Shown one piece after another: positions 7,724-17,005 of a stretch of DNA of 53,072 nucleotides; within the stretch, counting starts at the first letter, position 1; each line of letters starts with the position of its first letter. Location of the stretch: positions 1 through 53,072 of the forward strand of contig JACRER010000040.1 in NCBI GenBank assembly GCA_016234365.1. Direction: 5' to 3'. Position numbers and translations under genes: made by a program. The DNA comes from Elusimicrobiota bacterium (GTDB lineage: Bacteria; Elusimicrobiota; Elusimicrobia; Elusimicrobiales; UBA9959). The notes under the pieces were generated by a model. It searched no databases and was not told the origin of the DNA. It saw only the letters and a list, made by a program, of their open reading frames with translations.

Positions 7724-9135
7724 AGAACCTCATCTCCAAAGCCTCGGTATTAGGAGCCATCATGGCAATGTCCCTCTCCACGGCGCGCGCCGTGCCGCTT
7801 AACCTGCCCAAAGCCCCCCCGCTGAAGTTCGACCCGCCCAAGGGCGAACGCGTGGTCCTGCCCAACGGCATGATAGTCTACCTGCTCAACGACCCGGCCC
7901 TTCCCGCGGTCAGGATAAACGCCGTGGTCCGCACCGGCACCATCAACGACCCGGCCGACAAAGTGGGCCTGGGCGCCCTGACGGCCGGCATGCTGGAGGA
8001 CGGCGGCAGCGCCGCCTACAAGGCCGAAGAGATCGACAAGACGCTGGAGTACCTGGGCGCCACCATCAACTCGTCCATAGAAGTTGAGGACGCGAGCGTC
8101 TCCATGTTCGCCCTCAAGAAGGACTTCGACAAAGTGCTGGACATCTACGCCGACGTGCTGATGCACCCGGCCTTCGAAGCGGAGAAATTCAACATCTTCA
8201 AGAAAGCGGAACTGGAAATGATACGGCGCCGCAACGACGATCCCGGCAAATCCGTGGTGCGCGAGGCCCTGCGCCAGTATTATGGCAAGAACCATCCCTA
8301 CGGCCGCCGCAACGAGGCCGAGGTGATAGAAGGTATTACCATAGCGGACCTCCAGGCGCAGCACTCCGCCTACTACAGACCCAACAACGTCATCATGGCT
8401 GTGAGCGGCAGCTACGGCACCAAAGAGGAGATCCTGGCCAAGCTGGAGCAGCGCTTCGGTAAATGGGAAAAGCGCGAGATCAAAGCGCCAGTCATGGCGC
8501 CCCCCGCCACCCACGCCGGCCGCAGCGTCTTCTTCATCGACAAGGAGGTCCCCCAGGCCTTCATCATGATAGTGCAGAAGGGCATACAGCGCCCGGACCC
8601 GGTATTCTTCCCGCTCGGCATCACCAACGACGTGGTGGGAGCCCCGGGCCTTTCGTCCAGGCTCTGGGACACGGTCCGCGCCCGCAAGGGCCTGGCCTAC
8701 ACCGTCTACTCCGCCTCGGTCAGGCACACGGAGTACCCGGGCCACCTGTTCGCCTACTGCGGCACCAAGCCCGAAACCTATTCCCAGGCCCTGTCCGAGA
8801 TCCTCAAGCAGCTCAAGATCGCCAAGACAGAGCCGCTTTCCCAGCAGGAACTCGACGACGCGAAAGGTGCCAAGATTAACTCCTTCGTCTTCATGTTCAA
8901 GACGCCTTTCGACGTGGTCAGCCAGCGCGCCCTGCTCGAGCACCTGGGCTTCGGGCCTGACTACCTGGAGACATACGTGAGCAACGTCTCCGGCGTCACC
9001 CGGGACTCCGCCTTCGCGGCGGCCTCCAAGATCTTCGACCCCGACAACGCGCTGATCTTTGTGATCGGGAATTCCAAGAAGTTCGACAAGCCGCTGTCCG
9101 AGTTCGGGCCGGTAACCGAGCTGAAGGAAGACTGA
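7720..9135 (+). CDS. M16-family peptidase, non-catalytic partner
   Basis: 471 aa with a signal peptide (MKNLISKASVLGAIMAMSLSTARA). The fold matches M16 (LPNGMIVYLLNDPALPAVRI; later RLWDTVRARKGLAYTVYS, the C-terminal-domain motif), but where the zinc motif should be it reads GLGALTAGMLEDGG, so the His/Glu ligands are missing. Family knowledge: such partners complete the substrate chamber of the active subunit. It overlaps the active gene by 4 nt, so the two should be made in equal amounts. Confidence 0.9.
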   Translation: MKNLISKASVLGAIMAMSLSTARAVPLNLPKAPPLKFDPPKGERVVLPNGMIVYLLNDPALPAVRINAVVRTGTINDPADKVGLGALTAGMLEDGGSAAYKAEEIDKTLEYLGATINSSIEVEDASVSMFALKKDFDKVLDIYADVLMHPAFEAEKFNIFKKAELEMIRRRNDDPGKSVVREALRQYYGKNHPYGRRNEAEVIEGITIADLQAQHSAYYRPNNVIMAVSGSYGTKEEILAKLEQRFGKWEKREIKAPVMAPPATHAGRSVFFIDKEVPQAFIMIVQKGIQRPDPVFFPLGITNDVVGAPGLSSRLWDTVRARKGLAYTVYSASVRHTEYPGHLFAYCGTKPETYSQALSEILKQLKIAKTEPLSQQELDDAKGAKINSFVFMFKTPFDVVSQRALLEHLGFGPDYLETYVSNVSGVTRDSAFAAASKIFDPDNALIFVIGNSKKFDKPLSEFGPVTELKED

Positions 9136-9157
9136 CGGGGGGCGCGCTGCGGCGGAA

Positions 9158-10564
9158 ATGGCGAAAGTACTGCTGATCAACCCGGCCTACTACGAGGATA
9201 TTTTTGCCGCCTCTAACGTGCGCGCCGCCATTTCGCCGGGCACGCCGCCGCAGGGGCTGCTGAGCGTGGCGGCCGGCCTGCTTAAGGCCGGGCACCAGGT
9301 CAAGCTGCTGGACCTGAACGTTTCGGAGAACCCCGCCGCGGACCTGGACCGCGCCGTAAAAGACTTCGCCCCGGCCTACGCCGGCATCACTTCCACCACG
9401 CCCCTCATCAAAAAGGCCGGGCAGCTGGCGGCCACGCTTAAAGCCCTTAACCCCAAGATCTACATCCTCGCCGGCGGGCCGCACCCGTCGGCCCTGCCGC
9501 ACGAGGTGCTTAAAGAGACCGCCATAGACTGCGTGGTGCGCGGCGAGGGCGACTTTATTTTCAGCCGCGTCATAGACGAGGGCCCGCACGCGGGCATCCC
9601 CAATATTTTCTTCAAGAAGGACGGCGCGGTAATAGCCGCCGAAACGCAGGGCGCGCTTACGGAAAACCTGGACACGCTGCCCTTCCCCGCTTACGAACTG
9701 CTGGACTCTTCCAAATACCACCAGCCGCGGCTGTCATCCAGGAGATCGCCGCTGGCCTACATGGAGACCTCCCGCGGCTGCTACGCCCGCTGCGTCTACT
9801 GCAACAAGAACATCTGCGGCTTCCGGCTGCGCATGAAGACGCCGGCGCGCGTGGTGGACGAGATGGAGCACCTGCTGGGGCTGGGCTACAAAGAGATCCA
9901 CATCATAGACGATATTTTCACCGCGGACATGGCGCGCGCGCAGGCCGTGTGCGAAGAGATAATAAAACGCGGGCTGTCGTTCCCGTGGTACCCGCGCGGC
10001 GGCATCCGCGTGGACCGCGTGAACCCGGGCCTGCTGGCCGCCATGAAGAAGGCCGGCTGCTACCGCATCCCTTTCGGCGTGGAATCCGGCAGCCAGCGCG
10101 TGCTGGACGTTATCCAGAAGCGCATAACCCTGGAGCAGGCGGAGAACGCCGTGCGGCTGGCCCGCGAGGCCGGCCTGGAAACGGAATGCTATTTCATGCT
10201 GGCCCTGCCCACCGAGACGGAAGAGGACATCCGCAAGACCATAGCTTTCGCGGTCAAGCTGAACCCGGATTACGCCAAGTTCGCGGTAACCATCCCGCTG
10301 CCCGGCACGCCCATGTTCGACCAGATGGCCCGGGAAGGGCGCATCCGCACCAAGGACTGGAGCAAGTTCACTTTCTCCACGCCGCCGCACGAACTTTTCA
10401 GCCACGAGATACTTTCGCCGGAAACCATAGACCGCTGGCGGCGCACGGCCTACCGGAGCTTCTATTTCCGGCCCGGCTACGCGGTCCGGACGCTGGGCAG
10501 AACGCTGCGCGACGGCACGTTCCTGTACCACGTGAAGGCGTTTTTTCAGACCCGCTGGTCTTAA
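9158..10564 (+). CDS. B12-binding-domain radical SAM protein
   Basis: 468 aa. Residues 1-150 form a cobalamin-binding-type Rossmann domain (LLSVAAGLLKAGHQVKLLDLN, LAGGPHPSALP, VVRGEGD), followed by the radical SAM core with CYARCVYC (Cys208, Cys212, Cys215) and IPFGVESGSQRVLDVIQK. Proteins of this class do methylations, ring changes or cyclopropanations, often on lipids, pigments or peptides. It starts 22 nt after the M16 pair, with only a weak SD (GGCGGAA), and is followed by a GT2 gene 32 nt on. The exact reaction cannot be read from the sequence. Confidence 0.88.
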   Translation: MAKVLLINPAYYEDIFAASNVRAAISPGTPPQGLLSVAAGLLKAGHQVKLLDLNVSENPAADLDRAVKDFAPAYAGITSTTPLIKKAGQLAATLKALNPKIYILAGGPHPSALPHEVLKETAIDCVVRGEGDFIFSRVIDEGPHAGIPNIFFKKDGAVIAAETQGALTENLDTLPFPAYELLDSSKYHQPRLSSRRSPLAYMETSRGCYARCVYCNKNICGFRLRMKTPARVVDEMEHLLGLGYKEIHIIDDIFTADMARAQAVCEEIIKRGLSFPWYPRGGIRVDRVNPGLLAAMKKAGCYRIPFGVESGSQRVLDVIQKRITLEQAENAVRLAREAGLETECYFMLALPTETEEDIRKTIAFAVKLNPDYAKFAVTIPLPGTPMFDQMAREGRIRTKDWSKFTFSTPPHELFSHEILSPETIDRWRRTAYRSFYFRPGYAVRTLGRTLRDGTFLYHVKAFFQTRWS

Positions 10565-10596
10565 GGCCGGGCGGAAGTTAAGATAGGGGAACTTAC

Positions 10597-11454
10597 ATGG
10601 ACCTGAGCATAATAATACCCGCTTACAACGAAGAAGGCGGCATCGCCGGAGTGGTAAAAGAGATCAACGACGCCATGGCCGGCACCGGGCACAATTACGA
10701 GGTCCTGGTGGTGGACGACGGCTCCGCGGACAAGACCATGGAGAAGGCCCGGCAGGCGGGCGCCACGGTAATAGACCACGTGGTGAACCGCGGCTACGGC
10801 CAGTCCATCCTGACCGGCATGGAGAACGCGCGCTACGACCTGGTGGCCACCCTGGACGCCGACGGCTCCTACTCGGCCCACGACCTGGTCAAGATCTTGC
10901 CGCACGCGCAGCGCTTTGCCATGGTGGTGGGGCAGCGCACCGGCAAGGAATACCGCGGCCGGCTGCTTAAGTACCCGGCGCGCATCATGTTCCGGGCTCT
11001 CGCGGAATACATCTCCGGCGTAGAGATCCCCGACATCAATTCTGGCCTGCGCGTTTTCCGCAGATCCGCCTACAACATGCTGCCCAAGGCGCACGAATGC
11101 AAGGGCTTCTCGTTCTCCACCACGGTGACGCTGCTGTTCCTGGCGGCCGGCTACAGCGCTTATTTCCAGCCTATCGAGTACCGGCACCGCAGCGGCGTGT
11201 CCAAGATAAATTATTACCGCGACACGGTGCGCGCGCTGCAGATCCTCTTCGAGATCGGCATCCACTTCAACCCCATGAAGCTGATCCTGCCAATGAGCGG
11301 CCTGCCGCTGGCGCTGGCGGCGGTCTTCGCCGGGCTGCAGCTGGCCGGGCAGCCGGGGCCGTGGATCATAGCCTCGCTGCTCTCGTTCTATATGTCGCTG
11401 GTTATCTTCGGGATCGGGATGATCCTGCTGCAGATAAAGGTATCCGGGGACTGA
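10597..11454 (+). CDS. GT2 glycosyltransferase (polyprenyl-phosphate sugar synthase type)
   Basis: 285 aa. Starts with LSIIIPAYNEE, then VVDDGSAD at 39-46 and TLDADGSY at 85-92 (nucleotide-sugar and metal binding), QRTGKEYRGRLLK, and a C-terminal hydrophobic pair at about 226-275. This is the layout of dolichyl/undecaprenyl-phosphate mannose or glucose synthases, which load a sugar onto a lipid carrier at the membrane. AGGGGAAC precedes the ATG. The convergent neighbour is a polytopic transferase of the type that uses such lipid-linked sugars, which supports a joint role in envelope glycosylation. Donor sugar unknown. Confidence 0.87.
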   Translation: MDLSIIIPAYNEEGGIAGVVKEINDAMAGTGHNYEVLVVDDGSADKTMEKARQAGATVIDHVVNRGYGQSILTGMENARYDLVATLDADGSYSAHDLVKILPHAQRFAMVVGQRTGKEYRGRLLKYPARIMFRALAEYISGVEIPDINSGLRVFRRSAYNMLPKAHECKGFSFSTTVTLLFLAAGYSAYFQPIEYRHRSGVSKINYYRDTVRALQILFEIGIHFNPMKLILPMSGLPLALAAVFAGLQLAGQPGPWIIASLLSFYMSLVIFGIGMILLQIKVSGD

Positions 11455-12736
11455 ACGCTGCGGCGGCTGCCAGCAGCGGCAGCATGGGGATCCTGAAGCG
11501 GTAATAACCCTGGTAGCTAGATAGCGCCAGGAAGTACAGCGTCCCCGCCAGCAGGCAGCCGGCCTCGGCCCGGCGGCCTTCCCTCCACAGGTTCCTCAGG
11601 CCGCGCGCGGCCGACCAATAAAAGAAAAGCAAGAACAGCAGGTACGCCAGCTTAAGCGCGGCCGCCCACGGGTACGCGCGCACGAGCGCTATGGTGCCGC
11701 CCAGCGGCACGGCGGGCGCCGCCGCCAGTATAGGCCCCAAATCCCGGCCCAGCGCGTAAAAGACCATTTCCTCTCCGGTCCCAAACAACACATAAGCCGC
11801 CCCGCGCAGGCAGAACGCCGCGCAGATAAAAGGGTGCTGCTTTATTATCGGCAGCGCGGCCGCCATATACGCCGCGCCCTTCTGAGCGGTGCTGGTATAA
11901 GGCCCGTTGGCGGCGTCCACGCGCGCGCGCAGCAGCCGGTCGGCCTCGCTCCAGCTGGTGCCGTTGAGTTTGGCCTCTATGTTGGCCGCGGGGTAGCGGA
12001 GCAGCGAAATGCCGCCTATGGTGGAAAAGGTGAACTGCCCGGTAAGCGCGCGGTTGCGGGCCATCCAGGCGCCGGGCAGCAGCAGCGCGGCCAGCAGGAA
12101 CGCCGCCGCGGCTTTACGGTTGCCAAGCAGGAACGGCAGCAGCACCACCGGCAAGTAAACGGAGACCGGCCTCACCAGGGTGGCCGCGCCCAAGAGCAGG
12201 CCGGCCAACGCGGCTGCGCGCGCGGAGCCCTGGCGCAGGGCGGGCCAGAAAAATCCAAGCGAGAGCACGAAGAGCAGCATGAACAGCGTTTCGGTGAGGA
12301 GCAGCGGCGTGTGGAGCACGTAAACCAGGTCGGCGGCCAGCAGCAGGCCGCCAAGCGCGGCGCCGCGCCCGGGCGCCAGGGCGTTGAGCCAGCGCCAGGC
12401 GAGCATTACCGTGAGCGTGCCAAAAAGACACTGCAGCAGCGCGGCGAACGCCGGCACGTTCCACGGCGTAAGCTCCAGCGCGGCCAGGAATGCCGGGTAG
12501 CCCGGCGTGCGGAAAGTGTCCGGCAGGGCCGGGCCGCATTCCGTGGACGTAAAACCCCCGCCGGTCCGCAGGCTGCCGGCCAGTTCCAGGTACTGCGCGG
12601 AGTCCCCGGAGACGGCCCGTTCGGGATGCAGCAGCACCGGCACGGTCACCGCCAGGCGCGGCAGCAGCGCCGCCAGCAGCAGCCAGGCCGGCACGCCGGC
12701 CAGCGTCGAGGAGAGGAAAGCTTTCAGTTTCGTCAC
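11402..12736 (-). CDS. Polytopic membrane glycosyltransferase (ArnT/PMT type)
   Basis: 444 aa, with about ten hydrophobic segments. The first periplasmic loop reads HPERAVSGDSAQYLELA and the second RTPGYPAFLAAL, matching the catalytic-Asp loop and RTPGYP motif of GT39/GT83-like enzymes that transfer sugars from polyprenyl phosphate to lipid or protein. It overlaps the thioesterase gene upstream by 4 nt (ATGA). Its 3' end overlaps the convergent GT2 gene by 53 nt, so the last 17 codons of each are read from opposite strands. The acceptor is unknown. Confidence 0.8.
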   Translation of the reverse strand: MTKLKAFLSSTLAGVPAWLLLAALLPRLAVTVPVLLHPERAVSGDSAQYLELAGSLRTGGGFTSTECGPALPDTFRTPGYPAFLAALELTPWNVPAFAALLQCLFGTLTVMLAWRWLNALAPGRGAALGGLLLAADLVYVLHTPLLLTETLFMLLFVLSLGFFWPALRQGSARAAALAGLLLGAATLVRPVSVYLPVVLLPFLLGNRKAAAAFLLAALLLPGAWMARNRALTGQFTFSTIGGISLLRYPAANIEAKLNGTSWSEADRLLRARVDAANGPYTSTAQKGAAYMAAALPIIKQHPFICAAFCLRGAAYVLFGTGEEMVFYALGRDLGPILAAAPAVPLGGTIALVRAYPWAAALKLAYLLFLLFFYWSAARGLRNLWREGRRAEAGCLLAGTLYFLALSSYQGYYRFRIPMLPLLAAAAAFSPRIPLSAAGSSRSRR

Positions 12737-13128
12737 GGCTTAACACCGTCCCGCTTCAGCGCCGCGGCCACCGCCGGCGGGATCTCTATCAGTTTCAGGT
12801 CCCGGCCAACGCAGACCAGGTCGGTTTCGGCTTTGGCTATAAGCTTGCCGTCCTGGTTGTGCACGACGTAAGAAAAAACTATGCGGTACGGCGTGTACTC
12901 TTTAACCCTGGTCTCTATATCCAGCGTGTCGCCGTACAGCGACGGGAATTTGTATTCCACTTCCTGCCGGCGTATGGCGAAGCCCACGCCCTCCGCGAGC
13001 AGCCCCTTAACGGTCAGGTCGCGCGCCTCCAGGTATTCCGAGCGCGCCTCTTCGAAATACTTCAGGTAGTTGGCGTGGTAAACCGCGCCGCTGGTGTCCG
13101 TGTCGTAGTAGTAGATGCGCCGTTTCAT
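12733..13128 (-). CDS. YbgC/FadM-like acyl-CoA thioesterase
   Basis: 131 aa hot-dog fold thioesterase. YYYDTDTSGAVYHANYLKYFEEAR near the N-terminus is the 4-hydroxybenzoyl-CoA thioesterase signature with the catalytic Asp (DTDTSG..YHANY). It hydrolyses acyl-CoA or acyl-carrier thioesters in the cytoplasm. In many Gram-negatives the relative YbgC lies with tol-pal; here it lies between YjbQ and a membrane glycosyltransferase, coupled to both (TAATG upstream, ATGA downstream). Confidence 0.9.
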   Translation of the reverse strand: MKRRIYYYDTDTSGAVYHANYLKYFEEARSEYLEARDLTVKGLLAEGVGFAIRRQEVEYKFPSLYGDTLDIETRVKEYTPYRIVFSYVVHNQDGKLIAKAETDLVCVGRDLKLIEIPPAVAAALKRDGVKP

Positions 13129-13544
13129 TATTCACCTATTATCTTTACCAACACCCGTTTCTGGCGCTGGCCGTCGAATTCGCCGTAGAAGATGCGCTCC
13201 CACGGCCCGAAATCCAGTTCCCCTTCCGTCACGGCCACCACCACCTCGCGCCCCATTATGGTGCGCTTCAGGTGCGAGTCGCCGTTATCCTCGCCGGTGC
13301 GGTTGTGGTCGTAGCCATCCACGGAATACGGGGCCAGTTTCTCGGTCCAGCGCAGGAAATCGCGGTGCAGGCCCTGCTCGTTGTCGTTTATGAACACGCT
13401 GGCGGTAATGTGCATGGCGTTCACCAGGCACAGCCCCTCTTTTATGCCGCTTTTAGCCAGTTCGGCCTCTACGCGGTCCGTAATATTCACTATCTCGCAG
13501 CGTTGGGCGGTATTCAGCGTCAGGTAAGCGGTATGAGATCTCAT
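13128..13544 (-). CDS. yjbQ: YjbQ family protein (UPF0047)
   Basis: 138 aa, full length. Contains the family's [18 protein letters not shown] segment and [16 protein letters not shown] near the C-terminus, with conserved His residues. Members show weak thiamin-phosphate-synthase activity but the physiological role is not established. First gene of a three-gene minus operon; a TAGAAT at 13563-13568 (minus strand) lies 18 nt before the start. Its promoter region overlaps that of the divergent rpmB. Confidence 0.9.
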   Translation of the reverse strand: MRSHTAYLTLNTAQRCEIVNITDRVEAELAKSGIKEGLCLVNAMHITASVFINDNEQGLHRDFLRWTEKLAPYSVDGYDHNRTGEDNGDSHLKRTIMGREVVVAVTEGELDFGPWERIFYGEFDGQRQKRVLVKIIGE

Positions 13545-13573
13545 AAGTTTTTCCCCGCAGATATTCTACAAAC

Positions 13574-13602
13574 TTTAACGGGCCGGCCCGATTTGCTATA
13601 AT
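13574..13602 (+). promoter_or_regulatory. rpmB promoter, leaderless type
   Basis: TTTAAC (13574-13579), 17 nt, TATAAT (13597-13602) with an extended TGC in front. The hexamer ends 6 nt before ATG 13609, so transcription should begin at the start codon. Confidence 0.75.
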
Positions 13603-13608
13603 AATCCC

Positions 13609-13803
13609 ATGTCTTACAAATGCGAACTTTGCGGCAAGAAACCCGTTTCGGGCAATTCCTATAGCCATTCCCACAAGGCTACGAAGCGTGTTTTCCGGCC
13701 GAACCTCCAGAAACAGAAAGTGGTACACGGCGGCAAGACGCAGTCCATTTACGTCTGCACCGTCTGCATAAAGAGCGGCAAGGCTACCCGCCCCGCCAAA
13801 TAA
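13609..13803 (+). CDS. rpmB: 50S ribosomal protein bL28
   Basis: 64 aa. MSYKCELCGKKPVSGNSYSHSHKATKRVFRPN is the bL28 signature. Two CxxC pairs (Cys5/Cys8 and Cys50/Cys53) make this the zinc-binding version. It is part of the large ribosomal subunit. It stands alone rather than with rpmG. No SD is present; the promoter -10 is 6 nt from the ATG. Confidence 0.97.
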   Translation: MSYKCELCGKKPVSGNSYSHSHKATKRVFRPNLQKQKVVHGGKTQSIYVCTVCIKSGKATRPAK

Positions 13804-13991
13804 CCCTTCCAACAGGGACTTTCTAAGTTTCGTTAGGCCGCCCAGGCAGGGCGGCCGAACTTATTTGTGCACGGCAATAAGAATTTAATAATTCGTCAAC
13901 AAGCCTTTTGTATAATTTCCGTGATATATTAAAGGGATTTTTAATCCTTTATTAGTTCCGTTTTTCGGGAGTTTCGGCCGGAGGCCATATA
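13804..13991 (+). promoter_or_regulatory. Intergenic region with hairpin and promoter for the coiled-coil genes
   Basis: Holds a GC-rich hairpin GGCCGCC/GGCGGCC (13836-13857) without a T tract, a TATAAT at 13911-13916, and a leader hairpin TAAAGGGATT/AATCCTTTA at 13930-13951. GGAGG lies 7 nt before ATG 13992. No convincing -35 is seen. Confidence 0.45.
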
Positions 13992-16900
13992 ATGGAGCAG
14001 GAACCCAGACTCGACCCGTCCACGATAACAGACGTGGAAACCGCCAAGCTTGCCCTTCGCTGGGCCGTGGAGAAGATCCACGGCCTGCAGGAAGAGACCG
14101 GCCGCCTGCGCGAAGAGAACCGCACCAAGACCAGCATTAACCGCTCCCTCACCGAACAGGTGGAGCAGAAGACCGAAGTCCTCAAGAAGTGGCAGGGCAC
14201 CATTAAGACCTGGGAAGAGAACTGGAAGAGCCAGACCGCCCTGGAAGCCGACCTGAAGTCCAAGCTCCGCGAGCAGATCCTCAACGAGGAAACCTCCAAC
14301 TGGCGCGCCTCCCGCGCGCAGCTGGAAAAAGAAGTCGTGGCCCTCAAGAACGAACTCGCCTCCAAAGAGGAAGAGATAGGCCGCCTCAAGATCATGACCA
14401 TAGAGGAGCTCCGGAAAGCCTCCGAAGTGAAAGAGGCCGAGCTCCACACCCTCCTTACCAAGCACCAGGACAACCTGGCCGGCCGCGAAGCCGCCCTGCG
14501 CGAGAAATACGAGCGCCTGGAGCGCGAACTGCTGGAGACTTCCCGCCTGCGCGCCGAGCAGGAAGAGCTGGCGCTGCGCGACCGCCACGAAGTAAAAGCC
14601 GCCGAGCTGGCCAAACTTTACGAGCACAAGGAAGCGCAGCTGGAAAAGTTCAAGCAGCAACTGCAGGATGAACGTTTCGAAAAAGCGGAAGCCGCCAAGG
14701 CCGAAGCGCTGGCCCAGGTGGAAGCCCGCCGCCGCGAACTGGAAGAAACTTACGCCCGCCGCCAGGCCGAAGCCGAAGCCGCCGCCGCCGCACGCATGGA
14801 CGAGGCCAAAGCCGGGGCCGACCTGCTGCGCGCCGAGCTGGAGAAGGAATTTGCGGCCCGCGTGGCCCGCGCCGAAGAGGACCGCCGCGCCGAGCTGGAA
14901 GCACACAAGGCCGCGGCCGGCAAGGAACTGGCCGAACTGCGCGCGCGCATGACCACTTACGTGGAAAAGCGCGAGCAGGAATACGTTACCCTGCGCCTGG
15001 AGATGGAAGCCCAGCTGGTGGAACTGGTCAAGAAGCGCGAAGAAGAGACCCGCGCCCGCTACGAGAAAGCCATGGAAGAGTCCCGCCGCCAGTGGGAGAA
15101 GGCCGCCGCGGAAAGCCGCGCGCAGGCCGACGACTCCGCGCTGAAGCTGGCGGCCAGGATGGAAGCCGATTTCAGGAAGCGCGAGGAGGCCCTCGCCGAA
15201 GCCAAGGACGCCGAATTCAAAGCCTTCCGCGAAAAGACCGAGGCGGAAACCCGCGCCCGCGAAGAAGTGCTGCGCGCTTCGCTGCTGCGCGAACAGAACG
15301 AATGGACCGCCCGCCAGCAGGCCGGAGCAGAAGAGGCCCGCAAGGCCCTGGAAGCCAGCCACGCCGGTCGCCTTGAAAGCCTCAGGGCCGGCCTGGAAGA
15401 AGCCTACACCATGAAGGAGAAGGCGCTGGAAACTCGCGTAGCCTCCGTACAGCGCAAGCTGAAGGCGGAATGGCTGGCCCGCGAGGACGAATGGCGCCTC
15501 GAGAAGGAAGCCGCGCTGCATTCCGAGAAGGAAACCCTTAAAAAAGAGTTCGAACACCATCGCGAACTGCTCAACAAGAAGTTCTCCCACTTCGAGGACG
15601 AGCTTAAACTGAAGTACGCCCAGAAGGAATCGGAACTCGAGACCGCCGCCAAAGCCGCCATCTCGGCCAAAGCCGCCGAACTGAAACAGGACCTGGACGC
15701 CGAAAAGGCCCACCTGCGCGACCAGGCCGCCGCCGCCAAGCGGGACCTGGAGCTGCGCGTGCAGGAACTGCGCGCGGAGACCGCGGCCGCGGAGAAGGAA
15801 GCTGAGAAGAAATTCCTGAAACGCGAAGAAGAACTAAAAGAATATAATAAGGCCCGCCTGCTGGAAGCGGAAAAGGGCTTTAACGAACGCCTCGCCGCCG
15901 AACGCGCCTCGATGGCGGCCGAATACTCCGAACGCTCCGCCGAAGCCGAGCGCGCCCGCCTGCACCTGGTGGAGGAGATGCACGCCCAGGAAACCGCCCA
16001 CGCGGAAAAGCTGCGCCAGGCCGAGCTGGCCGGGGAAGAACGCGCCGCGCAGGAAAGGGCCAAGGCCGAAGCCGCCGCCCGCGAGAGCGATCTGCGCCTG
16101 CAGGGCCGCGAGGCCGACCTGGAGCGCCACCGCGCCACGCTGGACCAGCATTACAGCGAGCTCAAGGTGAAGCTGCACCGCGAAACGCAGGGCAAGGAAC
16201 ACGAACTTTTCGGCAAGCTGGCCGCCGCCAAAGAAGAGATGTACAAGGCCCTTAATTCCCACCGCGAGGTGCTGGACCGGGAATACGACCAACGGCTCTC
16301 GGCGCTGCGCGCCAAGGAGCTGGAGCTGCAGTCCAAGTTCGACGATAAGCTGCGCGCGGCGGAAGCCGCCATGAAGCAGCGCCTGCAGGACGAAGCGGAG
16401 AAACTGGAACTGGAGCACGAAGGCCGCAAAGCGGCGCTGGAAACCCGCGCCAAGGCCCGTGAACAGGCCCTCGCCGGCGCCGTTTCCGACAGGCAGGCCA
16501 AGCTGGAAGCGGAATTTATGGCCCGCGAGAAGAACGCCATAGCCGCGGCGGACAAATCGCTGGAGAAGCGCCGCCAGGAACTGGAGAGCGCCATGGCGCG
16601 CCGCGAAAAAGACCTGGACCGCAAATACTCCGAGCTTGCCGACCGGCTGCAGGCGCAGCACCAGGCGGAGCGCACCGTGTGGGAATCCCGCAAACTGGAA
16701 CTACTCAACGCCGAACGCCAGGCCCTCAGGGCCGACTTCGAAAAGAAAGAGGCGCTGCTGAACCAGAAATTCGACGAGGAACTGGCCAAGAACCGCGCGG
16801 ACCGGCTGCGCCGCGAGGAAGAGGTGTCGGCCAAGAAGGACGAGCTGGAAAAGAATTACTACGCGGAACTGGAGAGGGGCCGGGCTTCCCTGGAGAAGCT

Positions 16901-17003
16901 GCGCGCCGAGACCGAGGCCGAACTGGCCGCCAAATTCCGCGAGCTGGAAGAGGAAAAGAACCGCCTGGCCGCCCGCAGGGACGGCAAAGGATCCAACGGC
17001 TGA
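13992..17003 (+). CDS. Giant coiled-coil protein 1
   Basis: 1003 aa. After about 35 residues (VETAKLALRWAVEKIHGLQEE) almost the whole chain is predicted coiled coil: Ala/Glu/Lys/Arg-rich heptads with essentially no Pro, Cys or long hydrophobic stretch. No signal peptide, membrane segment or catalytic domain is visible, so a cytoplasmic rod is expected, roughly 140 nm long if fully helical (0.15 nm per residue; inference). Candidates are a filament, a spacer or a scaffold. It is followed after 2 nt by a second protein of the same build. I recognise no named family. Confidence 0.85.
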   Translation: MEQEPRLDPSTITDVETAKLALRWAVEKIHGLQEETGRLREENRTKTSINRSLTEQVEQKTEVLKKWQGTIKTWEENWKSQTALEADLKSKLREQILNEETSNWRASRAQLEKEVVALKNELASKEEEIGRLKIMTIEELRKASEVKEAELHTLLTKHQDNLAGREAALREKYERLERELLETSRLRAEQEELALRDRHEVKAAELAKLYEHKEAQLEKFKQQLQDERFEKAEAAKAEALAQVEARRRELEETYARRQAEAEAAAAARMDEAKAGADLLRAELEKEFAARVARAEEDRRAELEAHKAAAGKELAELRARMTTYVEKREQEYVTLRLEMEAQLVELVKKREEETRARYEKAMEESRRQWEKAAAESRAQADDSALKLAARMEADFRKREEALAEAKDAEFKAFREKTEAETRAREEVLRASLLREQNEWTARQQAGAEEARKALEASHAGRLESLRAGLEEAYTMKEKALETRVASVQRKLKAEWLAREDEWRLEKEAALHSEKETLKKEFEHHRELLNKKFSHFEDELKLKYAQKESELETAAKAAISAKAAELKQDLDAEKAHLRDQAAAAKRDLELRVQELRAETAAAEKEAEKKFLKREEELKEYNKARLLEAEKGFNERLAAERASMAAEYSERSAEAERARLHLVEEMHAQETAHAEKLRQAELAGEERAAQERAKAEAAARESDLRLQGREADLERHRATLDQHYSELKVKLHRETQGKEHELFGKLAAAKEEMYKALNSHREVLDREYDQRLSALRAKELELQSKFDDKLRAAEAAMKQRLQDEAEKLELEHEGRKAALETRAKAREQALAGAVSDRQAKLEAEFMAREKNAIAAADKSLEKRRQELESAMARREKDLDRKYSELADRLQAQHQAERTVWESRKLELLNAERQALRADFEKKEALLNQKFDEELAKNRADRLRREEEVSAKKDELEKNYYAELERGRASLEKLRAETEAELAAKFRELEEEKNRLAARRDGKGSNG

Positions 17004-17005
17004 CC

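Noticed and set aside
16679-17005. N-terminal extension of the second coiled-coil protein
   Set aside because: This part reads the end of protein 1 in another frame (Arg/Gly/Pro-rich); ATG 17006 begins the helical protein.
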